A DNA stretch of 64,000 nucleotides from Pontederia crassipes (taxonomy: Eukaryota > Streptophyta > Magnoliopsida > Commelinales > Pontederiaceae). The stretch lies in NCBI GenBank assembly GCA_030549335.1, contig CM060189.1, positions 54,616,953 to 54,680,952 on the forward strand, written 5' to 3'. The notes under the pieces are model-generated. The model saw only the letters and a program-made list of their open reading frames with translations, had not been told where the DNA came from and searched no databases. Both the position numbers and the translations under genes were made by a program. Shown one piece after another: positions 34,740 through 46,617 of this stretch (position 1 is the stretch's first letter; every line of letters begins with the position of its first letter).

Positions 34740-35005
34740 CCACCATGATAAAGTTTCAATCTATGTCCATTCACTTTGAGTCTTTATTTTTTGTCTAATG
34801 ATTCAATCTCAAAAGTTCCATAGGGTGAACAATTAATTATAACATAAGGTCCGGTCCATCTTGATTTAAGTTTTCCAGGAAATAATCTGAGTTTGCTATT
34901 ATAAAGAAGTACTTGTTGACCAGGTAAAAATTCTTTATGTTTAATATGCAGGTCATGTAAATTTTTTGTGCGTTCTTTATATAGCTTGCTGTTTTCGTAC
35001 GCATA
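34740..35005 (-). pseudogene. Integrase C-terminal tail of pol, beyond a stop
   Basis: Reading on in the same frame past the TAA at 35006-35008, the translation continues YAYENSKLYKERTKNLHD, GQQVLLYNSKLRLFPGKL, SRWTGPYVI and, after another TAA, VNGHRLKLYHGG. This is the usual C-terminal chromatin/DNA-binding tail of gypsy integrase. Both stops look like former sense codons. Confidence 0.8.
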
Positions 35006-36742
35006 TTATCTAAATTCATCAAGCTCATTTAATTGTAATAACCTTTCATATTGTGATGATTTTAGATTCATATTTAAAAATTTTGTTGCCCAATAAGCCC
35101 TGTGTTCTAGTTCTACAGGAAGGTGACATGCTTTTCCAAAAACTAATTTATAAGGAGAAGTACGTGTTTTAAAAGCAGTCCTATATGCCCAGAGTGCATC
35201 ATCTAATTTCAAAGACCAGTCCTTCCTAGATGAATTTACAGTTTTATCTAGAATCCTTTTTATCTCTCTATTTGAAATTTCCACTTGTCCACAAGATTGG
35301 GCATGATATGGTGTACTAAAAAAATGTTTGACTCCAAATCTATTAAGAAGAGTTGACATTATTTTATTACAGAAATGTGTTCCATTGTCACTTATGATAG
35401 TCCTAGGTGTTCCAAATCGAGTAAAAATATTTTTTCTTAGAAAGCTGACAACTACCTTGGCCTCATTTGTTGGTGTGGCTACAGCTTCTACCCATTTGGA
35501 AACATAATCAACCGCCACTAAGATGTATTGGTTGTTAAAGGATTTAGGGAATGGTCCCATAAAGTCAATGCCCCAAACATAAAAAATATCGCACTGTAAA
35601 ATATTTGTGAGAGGCATTTCATCTCGACGAGAAATATTACCTGTCCTTTGACATTTGTCACAATACTTACAGTAGTTTCTTGCATCTCTGTAAATGGTTG
35701 GCCAATATAATCCACATTCAAGTACCTTAGCCGTTGTTCGATTGGGTCCAAAGTGTCCTCCGGCTTGTCCATCGTGGCAATGACTTAGGATATTATCAAT
35801 CTCATCTTCGTGAACACATCTTCGAACTATTTGATCTGCACATAATCGAAAAAGGTAAGGATCTTCCCAGTGATAATTCTTGACATCAGATAAGAATTTC
35901 CTTTTTTGATGAGTGGTCATGCCCTTTGGAATATAATGTCCTGCAAGGTAATTAGCAAAATCAGCAAACCATGGTGTAGTGTCAGAAATTTGAAAAATTG
36001 TAGAGATAGAAAAAAGTTTCTCGTCTGGGAATTCTTCAAGCATGTCTGTGACTTCTCTTGGAGATGGCTCCAACCGAGATAGGTGATCAGCTAATAAGTT
36101 CTCAGTCCCTTTTTTGTCTTTTACTTCCACATCGAACTCTTGCAAAAGTAGTATCCATCGGATTAGTCTAGGTTTGGCATCTTGTTTGCTCATCAAGTGC
36201 TTGATGGCTGCATGATCTGTGTATACAATGATTTTTGAACAAATTAGATATGATCTAAACTTGTCAAAAGCAAAAATAATAGCAAGAAACTCCTTCTCTG
36301 TTGTTGCATAATTTAGTTGGGCAGCATTCAATGTTCGGCTTGCATAATATATGACATGAAATGTTTTATCCTTTCTTTGCCCCAACACAGCTCCAATAGC
36401 ACCATCACTTGCGTCACACATCAGCTCGAATGGTAGAGACCAGTCTGGTGCAACAACAACAGGTGCAGAAATTAGCATTTCCTTTAATAAATTAAAGGCA
36501 GCAAGACAATCTGAATTAAAATCAAATTTTGTGTCCTTAGCAAGAAGATTAGTTAAGGGTTTAGCCATTTTTGAAAAATCTTTGATAAAACGGCGATAAA
36601 ATCCTGCGTGCCCAAGGAAGCTTCGAATGCCCTTCACATTGGTTGGAGGAGGCAGATTTGCAATAACATCTATCTTGGCCTTATCCACTTCAATTCCTTT
36701 TTCTGAAATTTTGTGGCCAAGAACTATACCCTCCTTAACCAT
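35006..36742 (-). pseudogene. Ty3/gypsy pol: RT thumb, RNase H and integrase (578-codon open segment)
   Basis: This is the longest open frame in the window. Residues 1-70 are the end of reverse transcriptase ([26 protein letters not shown]). About 105-230 is RNase H ([49 protein letters not shown]). About 320-375 is the integrase zinc-binding HHCC region ([21 protein letters not shown]). About 390-560 is the DDE core, with aspartates in [10 protein letters not shown] and IISDNGTHF and the glutamate in [12 protein letters not shown]. All three catalytic residues are present. The upstream half of RT is broken by stops, so the full polyprotein cannot be made. It belongs to the Athila/Tat group by sequence feel, gene order and tRNA-Asp priming. 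Confidence 0.93.
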
Positions 36743-37298
36743 GAAGTGACATTTCTCCTAGTTAATGATCAAATTCGTTTCTTCACATCTCTGCAAAACT
36801 AGAGATAAGTTATCCAAACAGTTATTAAAAGAGCTACCAAAAAGTGTAAAATCATCCATGAAAACTTCGAGTATCTTCTCATTCATATCTGCAAAGATTG
36901 ACATCATGCATCTTTAGAATGTTGCTGGAGCGTTGCATAGACCAAATGGCATCCTTCTATAGGCAAACGTTTCATATGGACATGTGAACGTTGTCTTTTC
37001 TTGATCCTCAGGTGCTACTGCTATTTAATTGTATCTAGAATAGCCATATAGAAAACAATAATAGCTATGACCTGCAACACGCTCCAACATTTGGTCAATA
37101 AAAGGTAATGGAAAATGATCTTTGCGGGTAGCATCATTAAGCTTCCTATAGTCTATACAGACTCTCCAACCTGTAATTGTTCTTTGAGGCACCAATTCAT
37201 TATTTTTGTTACTTACCACAGTGATTCCTCCTTTCTTAGGAACTACCTACACAAGACTTATCCATGAACTATCAGAAATGGCATATATAATATCTGCA
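36743..37298 (-). pseudogene. Reverse transcriptase core with stops
   Basis: The upstream part reads TGWRVCIDYRKLNDATRKD and HFPLPFIDQMLERVAGHSYY. The next motif, where gypsy RTs have a catalytic aspartate in LDGYSGYNQ, reads LYGYSRYN followed by TAA. Further on are CPYETFAYRRMPFGLCNAPATF, a TAA, and then the FMDD catalytic box in EVFMDDFTLFGSS, and a TAG just before EKCHF. Loss of the first catalytic aspartate plus three stops make it inactive. Confidence 0.9.
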
Positions 37299-37826
37299 TC
37301 AAGGAGTTTGATGACCTCCTTTCTTACAACTTCCTTTAAAGTTGGGTTGAGCCTTCTTTGATATTGAGCAATTGGTTTGGCATTGTCCTCCATCAAAATC
37401 TTGTGCATGCAAATTGTAAACTGATTGCAAAAGAGGGTAAATCGGCCACATTAAGATTACCATCTGGTGAGGTCCGCTTGATATCCAAAAGATATCTGAA
37501 ATAGACCAAGCGATTGCTTTCTTGTGTTGCCTTAATACTTCCAAAAGTTTATTCTCCATGTCATCTGTCAAGTCAGCAGATATGATAACTGGGTAAGTGT
37601 TATTTTCAAGAAAAGCATATCTTAAATGAGATGGAAGTTCTTTAAGTTCGAATTTTGGAGGACAATCCAATTTTTCAATTTCGTCCTCGAGTGTCTCTGT
37701 TGTTATTGGCACATTATTATCTTTCATGATTTCTCTAGAATCCTCCATCATTTCCAAAGCTTCCTTAGCATATGGATTTGAAACAAAATCAAAACATCTC
37801 TTAATATTCCTTGGGGTCTCTTGCAT
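37299..37826 (-). pseudogene. Protease-RT linker region of pol, frameshifted
   Basis: It contains CPPKFELKELPSHLRYAFL, YPVIISADLTDDMENKLLE and [14 protein letters not shown], the conserved linker before RT in Athila-like elements. The frame then shifts, losing the stretch around 37400-37500, and ends before RT. Confidence 0.8.
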
Positions 37827-38122
37827 GAAGAATCTGCAAATTGAAGAGTAATGCTTGTTTCTTCTAGTTCTCCATAACCTAGCTGCACAAATATAGAGTA
37901 AGACATTAAACTTATACTAGCACCAAGATCACATAAAGCTTGTGCACAAAAGAATTTTCCTATAGTGCAAGGTATGGTGAAGGTTCCTGGATCCTTCAAT
38001 TTTTTAGGTATATCTCGATCATAAATGGCACTACACTCTGATGTCAACATTACTCTCCCAGTGTTTTCAAACCTTCTTTTTGAAGATAATATATCCTTCA
38101 TAAATTTAGCATAGCTCGGCAT
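37748..38122 (-). pseudogene. Retroviral-type aspartic protease domain
   Basis: MPSYAKFMKDILSSKRRFE is followed by FTIPCTIG and ALCDLGASISLMSYSIF. In this clade the active-site triplet appears within LCDLGAS rather than DSGA, so the catalytic aspartate is present. The frame overlaps the next segment in a different register, so a frameshift separates it from the rest of pol. Confidence 0.85.
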
Positions 38123-38339
38123 CGTCTGTAAAGCTTCATGAAAAGGAATATTAATAGATAATTGCTTCGGAATATCAAGAAAGCGAGAAAATTGCTTATC
38201 TAGTTGTTCTTTGCGAAATTTCTGTGGATAGGGCAGATCCTTTATGTTGGTATTTTTTGAATTGTCAGTTTCTCTTTTCTTCAGATTGATATCTACAGTA
38301 GTCTGATCTTGTGTCTTTGATGCTTCAGTTTCTTATCAA

Positions 38340-39755
38340 TTACTCTTGGTGGGAATCTGATCTCAGACTTCTCAATTGTTTCCCACTTCTAAAAGTCACA
38401 GCTTTGGTCTCTTCTTTAGGATTTTTCTCTGTATTGCTTGGAAGAGTCCCTGATGCACGTCCTGCCATCATATTGGCCATCTGCCCTATTTGCATTTCTA
38501 AATTCCTGATTGTAGCATCTTGATTGTTTGCCCTTGTTTCCATTGTCTTCTGCATGGTTTGCATAGTGTCAATAACTCTTGCCATCATTTCTTCCATAGG
38601 ATTGGACGATTGTTGGACAGGAGCTTCTTGTTGCTTTCTCAAAAGTGTATAATTTTGTGGATGAGCTTGATTATGAAATTTCTCAAAAACTTGCCCTTGG
38701 TTTGACCTGTAAGGAAACTTCTGATTGTTCCTCTAACCATAGTCATTATTCCTGAAAAATGGATTTGAGACAAAGTTAGCATTTTCAATATGATCAGGAT
38801 TAGAAATGTTACCTTGAGAACAATAATTGCTCGCATGTCCTCCTCCACAGTTGTTGCACACCATTAATGACATCATCTGCTCAAATTTTTGATTAAGTGA
38901 CTCCAGCTGAGTCACTACTTCAGAAGAATTTTTACTTTCTGTAGCATGCACATCATGAGTTCGGCGAGATGGTCTCCTTTCTTGGCTCGACTTGAGGGCT
39001 ACAGTTTCAATAATATCCTGTATCTCACTAGGACGTTTAGATCCCAGTACTGTCCCTCCAGCTGATTGGTCGAGCTTATCTTGATCTGCAGCTCGCAATC
39101 CATGGTAGAAATCTTTCATCACTTGCCATTTTGAAATTCTGTTGTCAGGAACTCTGGCTAATAGTTCTTTATATCGTTCTCATGCCTCATATAAGGTCTC
39201 GTTATCGTCTTGAACAAATGCCCTCAGCTCTCTTCGATATTTGCCTGCTTTTTGTGGTGGACAATATTTTCCAACAAACTTTTCTACCAGCTCCAACCAA
39301 GAATGAATCGATCCTGCAAGCAAAGTTTTAAACCAAGTGGAAGCTTTGTCACGTAAAGATTGAGGAAATAATAATAAACGAATAACTTCAGAAGAAACAT
39401 TATTATTTCTAAAGGTGCTCAGAGTGGCAAGAAATTTATCAAGGTGATCGTGAGGGTCTTCATGAAATCCTCCTCCAAATTGGGATGCTTGTATCATCCT
39501 CACGATTGCGGGATTTATCTCAAAATTATTTGCGTTAATATCAGGCAGCACGATGCATGATTCTCGGTCACTGTATCTGGCCGAGACATATTCTCTCATA
39601 GAAAGTTCTGCTTCATCTTCTCGCCGATTATTATATGGTGGAACCAGTTCATTCTGTTGCTCCAGTCTCTGATTGTCGTGTGCTTGTTCCGCCATTTTTC
39701 TTATATTTCTTCGTAATCGACGATAGGTTCTTTCAATTTCAGGATCAAATTCCAA
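38340..39755 (-). pseudogene. Gag with two in-frame stops
   Basis: Capsid-like region: NPAIVRMIQASQFGG, HDHLDKFLATLSTFRNNNV, RLLLFPQSLRDKASTWFKTL and WLELVEKFVGKYCPPQKAGK are typical Athila gag. TGA at 39180-39182 and TAG at 38733-38735 interrupt one continuous frame, each probably a former tryptophan TGG. Between them is a zinc knuckle CNNCGGGHASNYC (C-x2-C-x3-H-x4-C, near 38840). After the second stop comes a polar segment with MQTMQKTMETRANNQ (coiled-coil-like) and VTFRSGKQL. The frame opens upstream of 39755 without a clear ATG, so the true start is unresolved. Confidence 0.88.
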
Positions 39756-41281
39756 CAGTGGATTTGAACTCCTAGTGCGCTTATCAGAAGATTCCAGGAT
39801 TGGCTGTGATTTAATCTTTAATTAGTACCTGCAACAACCAGTTTTCAGTAAAAAGAATAAAATAAAATAAATATATACAAGAAGAAAGAAATTCAGATAC
39901 TAGGTCACCAAGAAATAAGATTTAAAAGTCTTTCGGCATTATCGAGTATTCATTAGGTCGTCAAAATTAATGTCCGAGAGAAATTAACCTAATTACTGTC
40001 ACCAAAATTCATCGAAAAATTATCAAATACGGCGAAAACTCAAAATTCGAAAACCAATTCAAATGCCAAACATTAATATCGACCGAAAGTAAATCACGTA
40101 GATGGTCGTAAAAATCAAGCACTTGTTCGACCGTAAAAATATTGAAACAGTGTCGAAGGCGTAAACCAATTAAATTACGGCCGTAACAAACTAGTTATCG
40201 TGGAATTTCGGCCGTAAGACAGAAAACTAAACAGGGTGTTCGACCGAAATAAAAAAAATGAGAACACAATGTCGACGATTTTTTTTACGGCCAAAGACGA
40301 GTAAGATTCATATCGGTCGTAAATCGATGAAAATTAAGTCGAACGTGAGGTAAAACATCAATACATATAAATCTTACGGCCGAGTTGAAGTAAAATCCAT
40401 GTTGGATGATCCATTACGGCCGAGACAGACTAAATCGCTTCGGCCAAAACAAAGTCAAATCAAAAGTTCAAACTATTATAATGTTACGGCCGAGAATGAA
40501 AAAATCACAAATAAATTGGCCTAAAAGGTCGTAAGATGGCGTAAAAACAAATGTTCAAAAATTTTACGGCCGCAAAACCAAGAGATCATTCTCGGCCGTA
40601 AAGAGAAAACATGAGGTAACCTCGGCCGAGATGAAGTCAACATGATTGGCAGTAATGCAAAATAGGGTTTCGGCCGAAATAATTTCGAATGAAACTTGAG
40701 AATATTACCCCACTCAAATGTCGAAAATTGAATCATTACGGCCGAAAGTGAATTAAGTCGATTCCTTACGGTCGTAAAACAACGAAATCAAATCAAATCC
40801 ATATGAAAAGTTCAAACAATTAAAATGTTACGGCCGAGAATGAAAGTCGAAACTGATTCGAATAGGGCGTAAAAAAATTTAAACCATCGATAAACTGGGC
40901 GTAACAAGGTCAAATCAATATCCATTACTCATGGCGTAAAACAACGTTCGGATAAAAATATTACGGTCGTAAAGATTGAAAGTTTAGAACTCAGAAATCA
41001 TTCATTGCAAGGCCGTAAAATTAATAAAGCCGACATATCAAATTAAAGTCGTAAATCCATAAGTCGACAGTGTAATTTGGAAAAATCCAATCGGCGTCGG
41101 ATTTTAAACCGAAAGTAGACAAATAAAAAAAATGTTGTGACCTTTATCTGCAAAAGAAAAAAAAAATTAGATTATTCACAAAAATAATTAAAACAATTAA
41201 TACATATTTATAAAGAATTATTTACACTTTATTTACATCTCCTAATAATTCATAAAAATCAGAAATTAATTAATAAAATAT
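39756..41281 (-). other. Leader of the full-length element
   Basis: About 1.5 kb of untranslated leader between primer site and gag. It carries many CGGCC-centred words (40160-41040), like the leader of the non-autonomous element, and the GTTGTTGCAG word near gag (39823-39834). There is no credible gene; the 71-codon frame at 40521-40736 follows the CGGCC words. Confidence 0.8.
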
Positions 41282-41299
41282 TCCCCGACAACGGCGCCA
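41282..41299 (-). other. Primer-binding site for tRNA-Asp
   Basis: The minus strand reads TGGCGCCGTTGTCGGGGA, one mismatch from the tRNA-Asp complement, six bases from the LTR. Confidence 0.9.
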
Positions 41300-41305
41300 A
41301 AAACT

Positions 41306-43087
41306 TGATGCGTTTGATTTGTAACAATAAAATTTGCTAGCAAGTGCACTAGTCGCTCAAGTAATATAGTAAACAGGAGTAAGAGTGTCGAACCCACGAG
41401 GAATATTATTAATTCAATAGCTGGATCTTTAAATTAATAAGAGAGGAAAAACATGGATTTTGAAAATGAGTTTTATAAAATAAAATAAAGAAAATAAAAT
41501 AAAGATAAGATAGTGGTGTTGAAGTTAGGCCTTAGGATAAAAATAGATCAGGATAAATATTTGAACCATAAAAGATAAATTTAATCTTTAAAGATGAATT
41601 AGAGTCTCCCTAAAGTAATCTAACATGATTAACTTGTGGTCTCCACGACTGGCATCCCTCAATCTAATCATATAGAACTATCTTAATTTAATAAGAATTG
41701 AAGTCTCCACGACTGGTACCCTCAAAATCGTATTAAAATTAAGATGCATTAAATTGAATTCTCTAAACTATTAATCACTCCACAAACTGGTATAGATTAA
41801 TAGACCACACAAACTTGATTCTCCACACACTAGTTATCAAATTTATGTCAATTATTAATTCCAAATAAAATCAATTATAATTAGTATAATAAATTCTGAA
41901 ATTAAACACTCCACAAACTGGTATAGCCTAATTCAGAGATTTAATTAACTAATATAAAGCATTAAGCACAATTAATAATTGATCAGAAAAGATTAAAGCA
42001 AATAAAATAGGGTCCAAACATTTCCCTTCAATTAATAATCTCCTAAAATAATAATCCTAAAAACATGGAGTTCATCCTAGAAATTCTGGAGAGATAATAA
42101 CAAAATAACAGTAATAATCGAAAGAATTACACCCAAAATAGAAGTAGAGCTCTCGAATTGGGCAGACAGTTGGGCAGCCTCTCGGACTTGATCAGGGTCG
42201 CGATCAACTTCTAGCCGTCGCACCTCTCTCCTCTTGGTCGTAGCCTACAGAGCTCACGACTCGCCGTGGAAGAAACCTGAACTTCAGAGCACACCTTGGA
42301 ACGACAGATTCTTCACGTATTTATAGGGTGCGGACGGCCTTCAATTTAATCTCGGCCGTAACATCGTACGGTTGACTTTAAAATTATAAGATAAACTCGA
42401 CCAAAGATAAATCCTTTTATCATTACGCCCAAAGATAAATCCTTTTTATCTTTGCACCTTCATATATCTTGTTACGCCCAAAGATAAACTCGGCCAAAAC
42501 AGAGAATTAAATCTTGTTACGCCCAAACAATTTTAACTTTGCACCTTCATATATCGGCCAAACGGATGATTTCATTGCCATTACCCCCTCCAAATCTCGG
42601 CCGTAAGGAAGGAACTTATCTTGTTACCCCCAAAAGATAAAATCAATTAATTGTTACACCCTTCATCTTCATGCCATTACGCCCAAAAGATAAAATTCCT
42701 TTTATCTTTACACCTTCAAATCTCAGCCGTAACAACGAAGATTCCATATTATTACCCCCTAGAAATCTCGCCCACAACGACTTGGGTGTAAAGCCAAATC
42801 TCAGCCGTAATGATGAATTCTTCATCCTAATCTCGGCCGTAATGATAAATTCTTTGAAATTTTGGCCGATACAGCACAATCCATTTTAATCTCGATTTTT
42901 CCTGCAAAATAATTATCAAAATTTAGTTAATCCATCCACAATTAAAATATTCAGAGAATTTAATAATTAAAATTGATAAATCCGGAATTACGATTAAAAG
43001 TGGCTAAAAATGATGCATGCCATGAACAAATTATAGAAAATTTAATTAAAATAATTAACTAAAATATGTTGTATTTTGCATGCATCA
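41306..43087 (-). repeat. 5' LTR of the full-length element
   Basis: It runs from TGATGCGTTTG to TGCATGCATCA, 1782 bp, with a minus-strand TATA box at 42318-42325. It is nearly identical to 30787-32634 apart from the roughly 64-bp indel and scattered substitutions. Confidence 0.93.
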
Positions 43088-43387
43088 TGCGCCAAGAATG
43101 AAAGCAGACAGAGAAAAATCCTAAAAAAGGTGTACCTTTTTCCTTCGAATGCCACAGAAATCAGATCTGACATCCTCGACGTCGACGTCTCCCACAGCGG
43201 CTTGGTGCTTCTTTCTCCTCTCCTGCTATCACAATGCAGATCGAAAACACCCCGCCGTCATCTTAAGTTTTCTAGGGATTTATTAATATAAGGTAGCGAG
43301 GGTTTTGTGGGGGTAATGGACGGTTACGAGAATGAGTCAAGATATTTTTTTATTATTATTATTTTAACGAAGTTGTGGAACGTTACA
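43088..43387 (+). mobile_element. Solo LTR, copy B, third piece
   Basis: It continues the sequence cut at 30786, matches copy A at 4359-4662, ends GTTACA at 43387 and is followed by CACGT (43388-43392). Confidence 0.9.
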
Positions 43388-43392
43388 CACGT

Positions 43393-44460
43393 GGTGTCCG
43401 ACTTTTATCAACATTAATTTTTTGGATGCTTTTGATTCTATGAAGTTTTCTGATCTTATCATTGATTACAATTGAAATTCGAATTTGCTTTTGGGTATTT
43501 TTGGAGAGGCCTTGGTTTCACGTATTTTATCTATGCACCTTCCGGCTCATGCTTGGATGACATGTGGGTGTGGTCTTCAAATTCTCATGGTTCTACAAGT
43601 TTCAGAGCTGTATATGATATCTTAAGTCGCTGGTCCTTGCCGACGTGGGATCTGAACTGCACATCTGGAATAAAGTATGGCATATTCCTATCCCGCCCAA
43701 GATCCATATTTTTTGTGCAAACTGCTCCATAACCACCACGGATGTTATAGGCCAGTTCAATTCTATTGTTAACCTGGCTTGCGCCCTCTGTAATAGGTAA
43801 ATTGAGTCTTCCTGCTCACTGCAATTTTGGTCACATGTTCAGTCCAATGTGAATTTTAGTTTTGAACTGTTTGATTCTTGGCCAACCGACTCTTGGGTCT
43901 TGAGGGTCGCAACCTAAATCCCAGCTCAAAGTTAAAATTGCAATTGTTTATTGCTTTTTGTCTCGGAACCATCGGAATAAGTTGTGCAACCATCCCGACT
44001 ATCCGGGAAAAGTTCTAGCTCATTTTAATGAGTTCACACCACATATATGAGGCCCTTCCCCAATGCCCAATTCGGATCCGGTGGGAGCCCCCTCCTCCCA
44101 ACTAGGTGAAGTCATCTCGGACGGCTCCTTTATCGGAGTCGAGGATGGGGGAGCCAAAGTTTTAATCCAATCAACTGATGGTTCTTTCTTGAATTTAGGT
44201 AGGAGCAATGCATCTATAATGCAATTAGAGGCTTGTGGACTATTCAAAGGAATTAGATGGTGCCAGATAAGAGGATTTTAGAATACCATATTGGAAAGCG
44301 ACTCACAAGTTTTGGTATAGCTTGCCCACAAACAAGACAACCCCCCCTTGGATAATCTGGCATTATGTAAACAACATATTAATTTTTTTATGTCTTTGAA
44401 ATCAGGCATCACTTAAGAGAAGTTAATGGTGTGACTGATTTTCTAGCAAATTTTAGTTGT
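43393..44460 (+). pseudogene. LINE pol remnant: zinc-binding RVT domain and RNase H (copy B)
   Basis: This is the duplicate of 4668-5715 with the same frameshifts and stops, plus scattered changes (for example FIGVEDGG for FTGVEDGG and about 25 extra bases near 43765). RNase H-like motifs SDGSF, LEACGLFKGI, LESDSQVLV and REVNGVTDFLANF are visible. Shared lesions show that the LINE was already dead before the tandem duplication. Confidence 0.8.
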
Positions 44461-44883
44461 TGACGTTCCAGTATGGGCGATATTATATGGGAGCAAGACC
44501 CCCGGTATCCTCCATCATTTGTTTCTCGTAATAGATAATATATGGGAGCAAGACTTTTGGTTTTCATCGTAATAGATAATTTTCTTTCTCAAAAAGAAAT
44601 TGCATTTCTTACTTTGATGACAATATTTTATATTAATGATTAATAAAATAAACATTAATATTTTAACTATAATATTATGATAATGATCATAATGAATTAA
44701 TGTTCATTAAAATAAGAGGAAAATGTATATGTAAAGCATTTGACATAGAATGTGTGTAGAGCACTAATTTTACTTATAAACTTAATAAAATAATTATATA
44801 TTAATTTAAAATATATATTAAATAGTAATATATAAGATTAATAAAATGATTAAATCAAGATCATGGAATTATTGGATGGACGT

Positions 44884-45383
44884 GATCAAACTATGATAAC
44901 AAATATGAGTAATTCAAATATTGTAATTTATTTAACCTTAGACGATAAATTTTTATGATCAAATTATCCAAATAAATATATATTATTTCATCTAAGAATA
45001 AGCAATTTAATCATAAATTATAATTAATTAATAAGAAATAAGCACTCTGAATGAGGTGCTCTACATATTCATTAACCTAAAAGAAGTCTTAGCACTAAAT
45101 ATTTAATGTCTTAACTCTATTAATTTTTTACAATATATAAATAATTATTTAGTTGTTGGAATAATTAAAATTAGATATCATAACAATATTTGTTGATATA
45201 GTTATCCAATATATACTACAATATTTTCAAATTTTTGTTTTTAAATAATTATTACTTTACTATAATATCATCATGGTATATAGAAATTAATTATGAAAAA
45301 TTCATAATGTTGTTTATTTATATTTGTTAAATTCAATATTTGTACCTTAGCTATAATATGAAAATAAAGTTAGATATCATAAT
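44884..45383. other. AT-rich intergenic DNA
   Basis: No gene. From about 45170 the sequence (ATATCATAACAATATTTGTT and AAATAATTATTACTTTACTATAATATC) recurs near 50905 and 51705, an AT-rich dispersed repeat possibly derived from Helitrons. Confidence 0.45.
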
Positions 45384-46615
45384 TACAATTCAATATTTGT
45401 ACCTTAACTATAATATATAGTTATGAAAATAAAGGGCACTTTCAAATTTAGCATCACATCTGTATGTGTTTAAAAAAAGTTTATACATGTATATTTTTAT
45501 ATTTCTCTCTATCAAATAAAAATATTAAATATTATTGTAACATCATAAAATTTCATTCCCAAATGTCAAGGACAATTAAGTCATTCAACTGCATTAGCCA
45601 GTTCGCTATCACATAATCATAATAAAAATACGATTTTCTACTATTACAACGAAAACTTAAACCAATAAAATTAAATTAAATAATCTTTCAAATATAGCAG
45701 AATACTTAATCAAAACATGTTATAGAACTGGACTCTAATAGCCATTATTAAAAACATATTTTGAAAACATAGTAAAAAGACTCCAAATTATCATGACTCT
45801 TTATAGCATAAACCATTGTGCAATTTTTTTCGTCATGAGCTGAACCGCCATCATCCATACTTTAGTTACCTCCATGGATCCAGTGTGCAGGGTTTTCCAT
45901 TTAGAGTATTTAAAAGTCATGCAGTGCAATGCCATGATCCTAAATACGATACTACATGATTTGCATATTCTTTTTCATATGATAGAAAAATAGACATATG
46001 CATGTCATATACTTAACATATAATTTTACATGTCAATCAATAACAATAATCTATCATCATGCATATAATATGAAAGCATGGTAAGACATGTAAAATTAAT
46101 CGTCATCATACTTTTAGTACGAGAACATTCATAACAATCATACAATTCCATAGGTACATTAATTATGATAGACATAAATAAATAATCTAAGATCACAAGG
46201 CACCAAGAGGGAGTGTGAATTGGTGTTAAAATCGTCGCAAAAACTTAAAATCGATTTGTTAATATTTAAACCAACACAAAAGCGATCATATCACATACAT
46301 ATAATAAGGTAGAAAGGAGAGAGAAAGACAAACACAAAGTGCACGATGATTTGATTTGTTGATGAGATTCGTCCACACCTAGGTCTTCGTCCCCGCCTTG
46401 ACTTCTCGATCTCGAGGCCGTCAGATATTCTACTAAACACCCTTCCTTCGTTTCAAATAGAGGAAGCAAGAAATTCATTACAATACACCACATTTTCTCC
46501 GCTTCGAGAGGTAAGGCACACATCTAATCATAGGAAGCTTATCTTTTTTGTCTAGTCTGAGAGGTAAGATAAAATATTTTACACATGAACTCACACCAAA
46601 TCTTTGAGACGTCAT
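45384..46615. repeat. Direct repeat, copy 1
   Basis: TACAATTCAATATTTGTACC starts the block, which continues through GAAATTTCAT-like, CACAAGGCACCAAGAGGGAGTG and CACATTTTCTCCGCTT sequences, and recurs at 47496-48505. Copy 1 has about 160 extra bases (46245-46480) that copy 2 lacks. The 85-codon minus frame at 46266-46523 lies in that extra part and has no domain. Confidence 0.75.
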
Positions 46616-46617
46616 CT

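Larger units (their letters stand above)
30787..43087 (-). mobile_element. Full-length Athila-like Ty3/gypsy retrotransposon, coding region decayed
   Basis: On the minus strand the order is 5' LTR (41306-43087), primer site, leader, gag, protease, reverse transcriptase, RNase H, integrase, 3' non-coding region, polypurine tract and 3' LTR (30787-32634). The LTRs are very similar (differences at a small number of sites, plus a roughly 64-bp indel near 32085-32150). The flanks 30786 and 43088 rejoin to the uninterrupted copy A sequence near 4358, proving insertion into the solo LTR. The flanks share only TGC, and the first T of the outer left terminus is missing, so a clean 5-bp duplication is not preserved. 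Most coding lesions are TGG or CAA codons turned into stops. Confidence 0.93.
43088..44881. repeat. Tandem segmental duplication, copy B, last part
   Basis: It matches copy A from 4359 to 6121. Similarity ends at ATGGACGT (44881-44883), after which unique AT-rich DNA follows, defining the right edge of the duplication. Confidence 0.9.
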
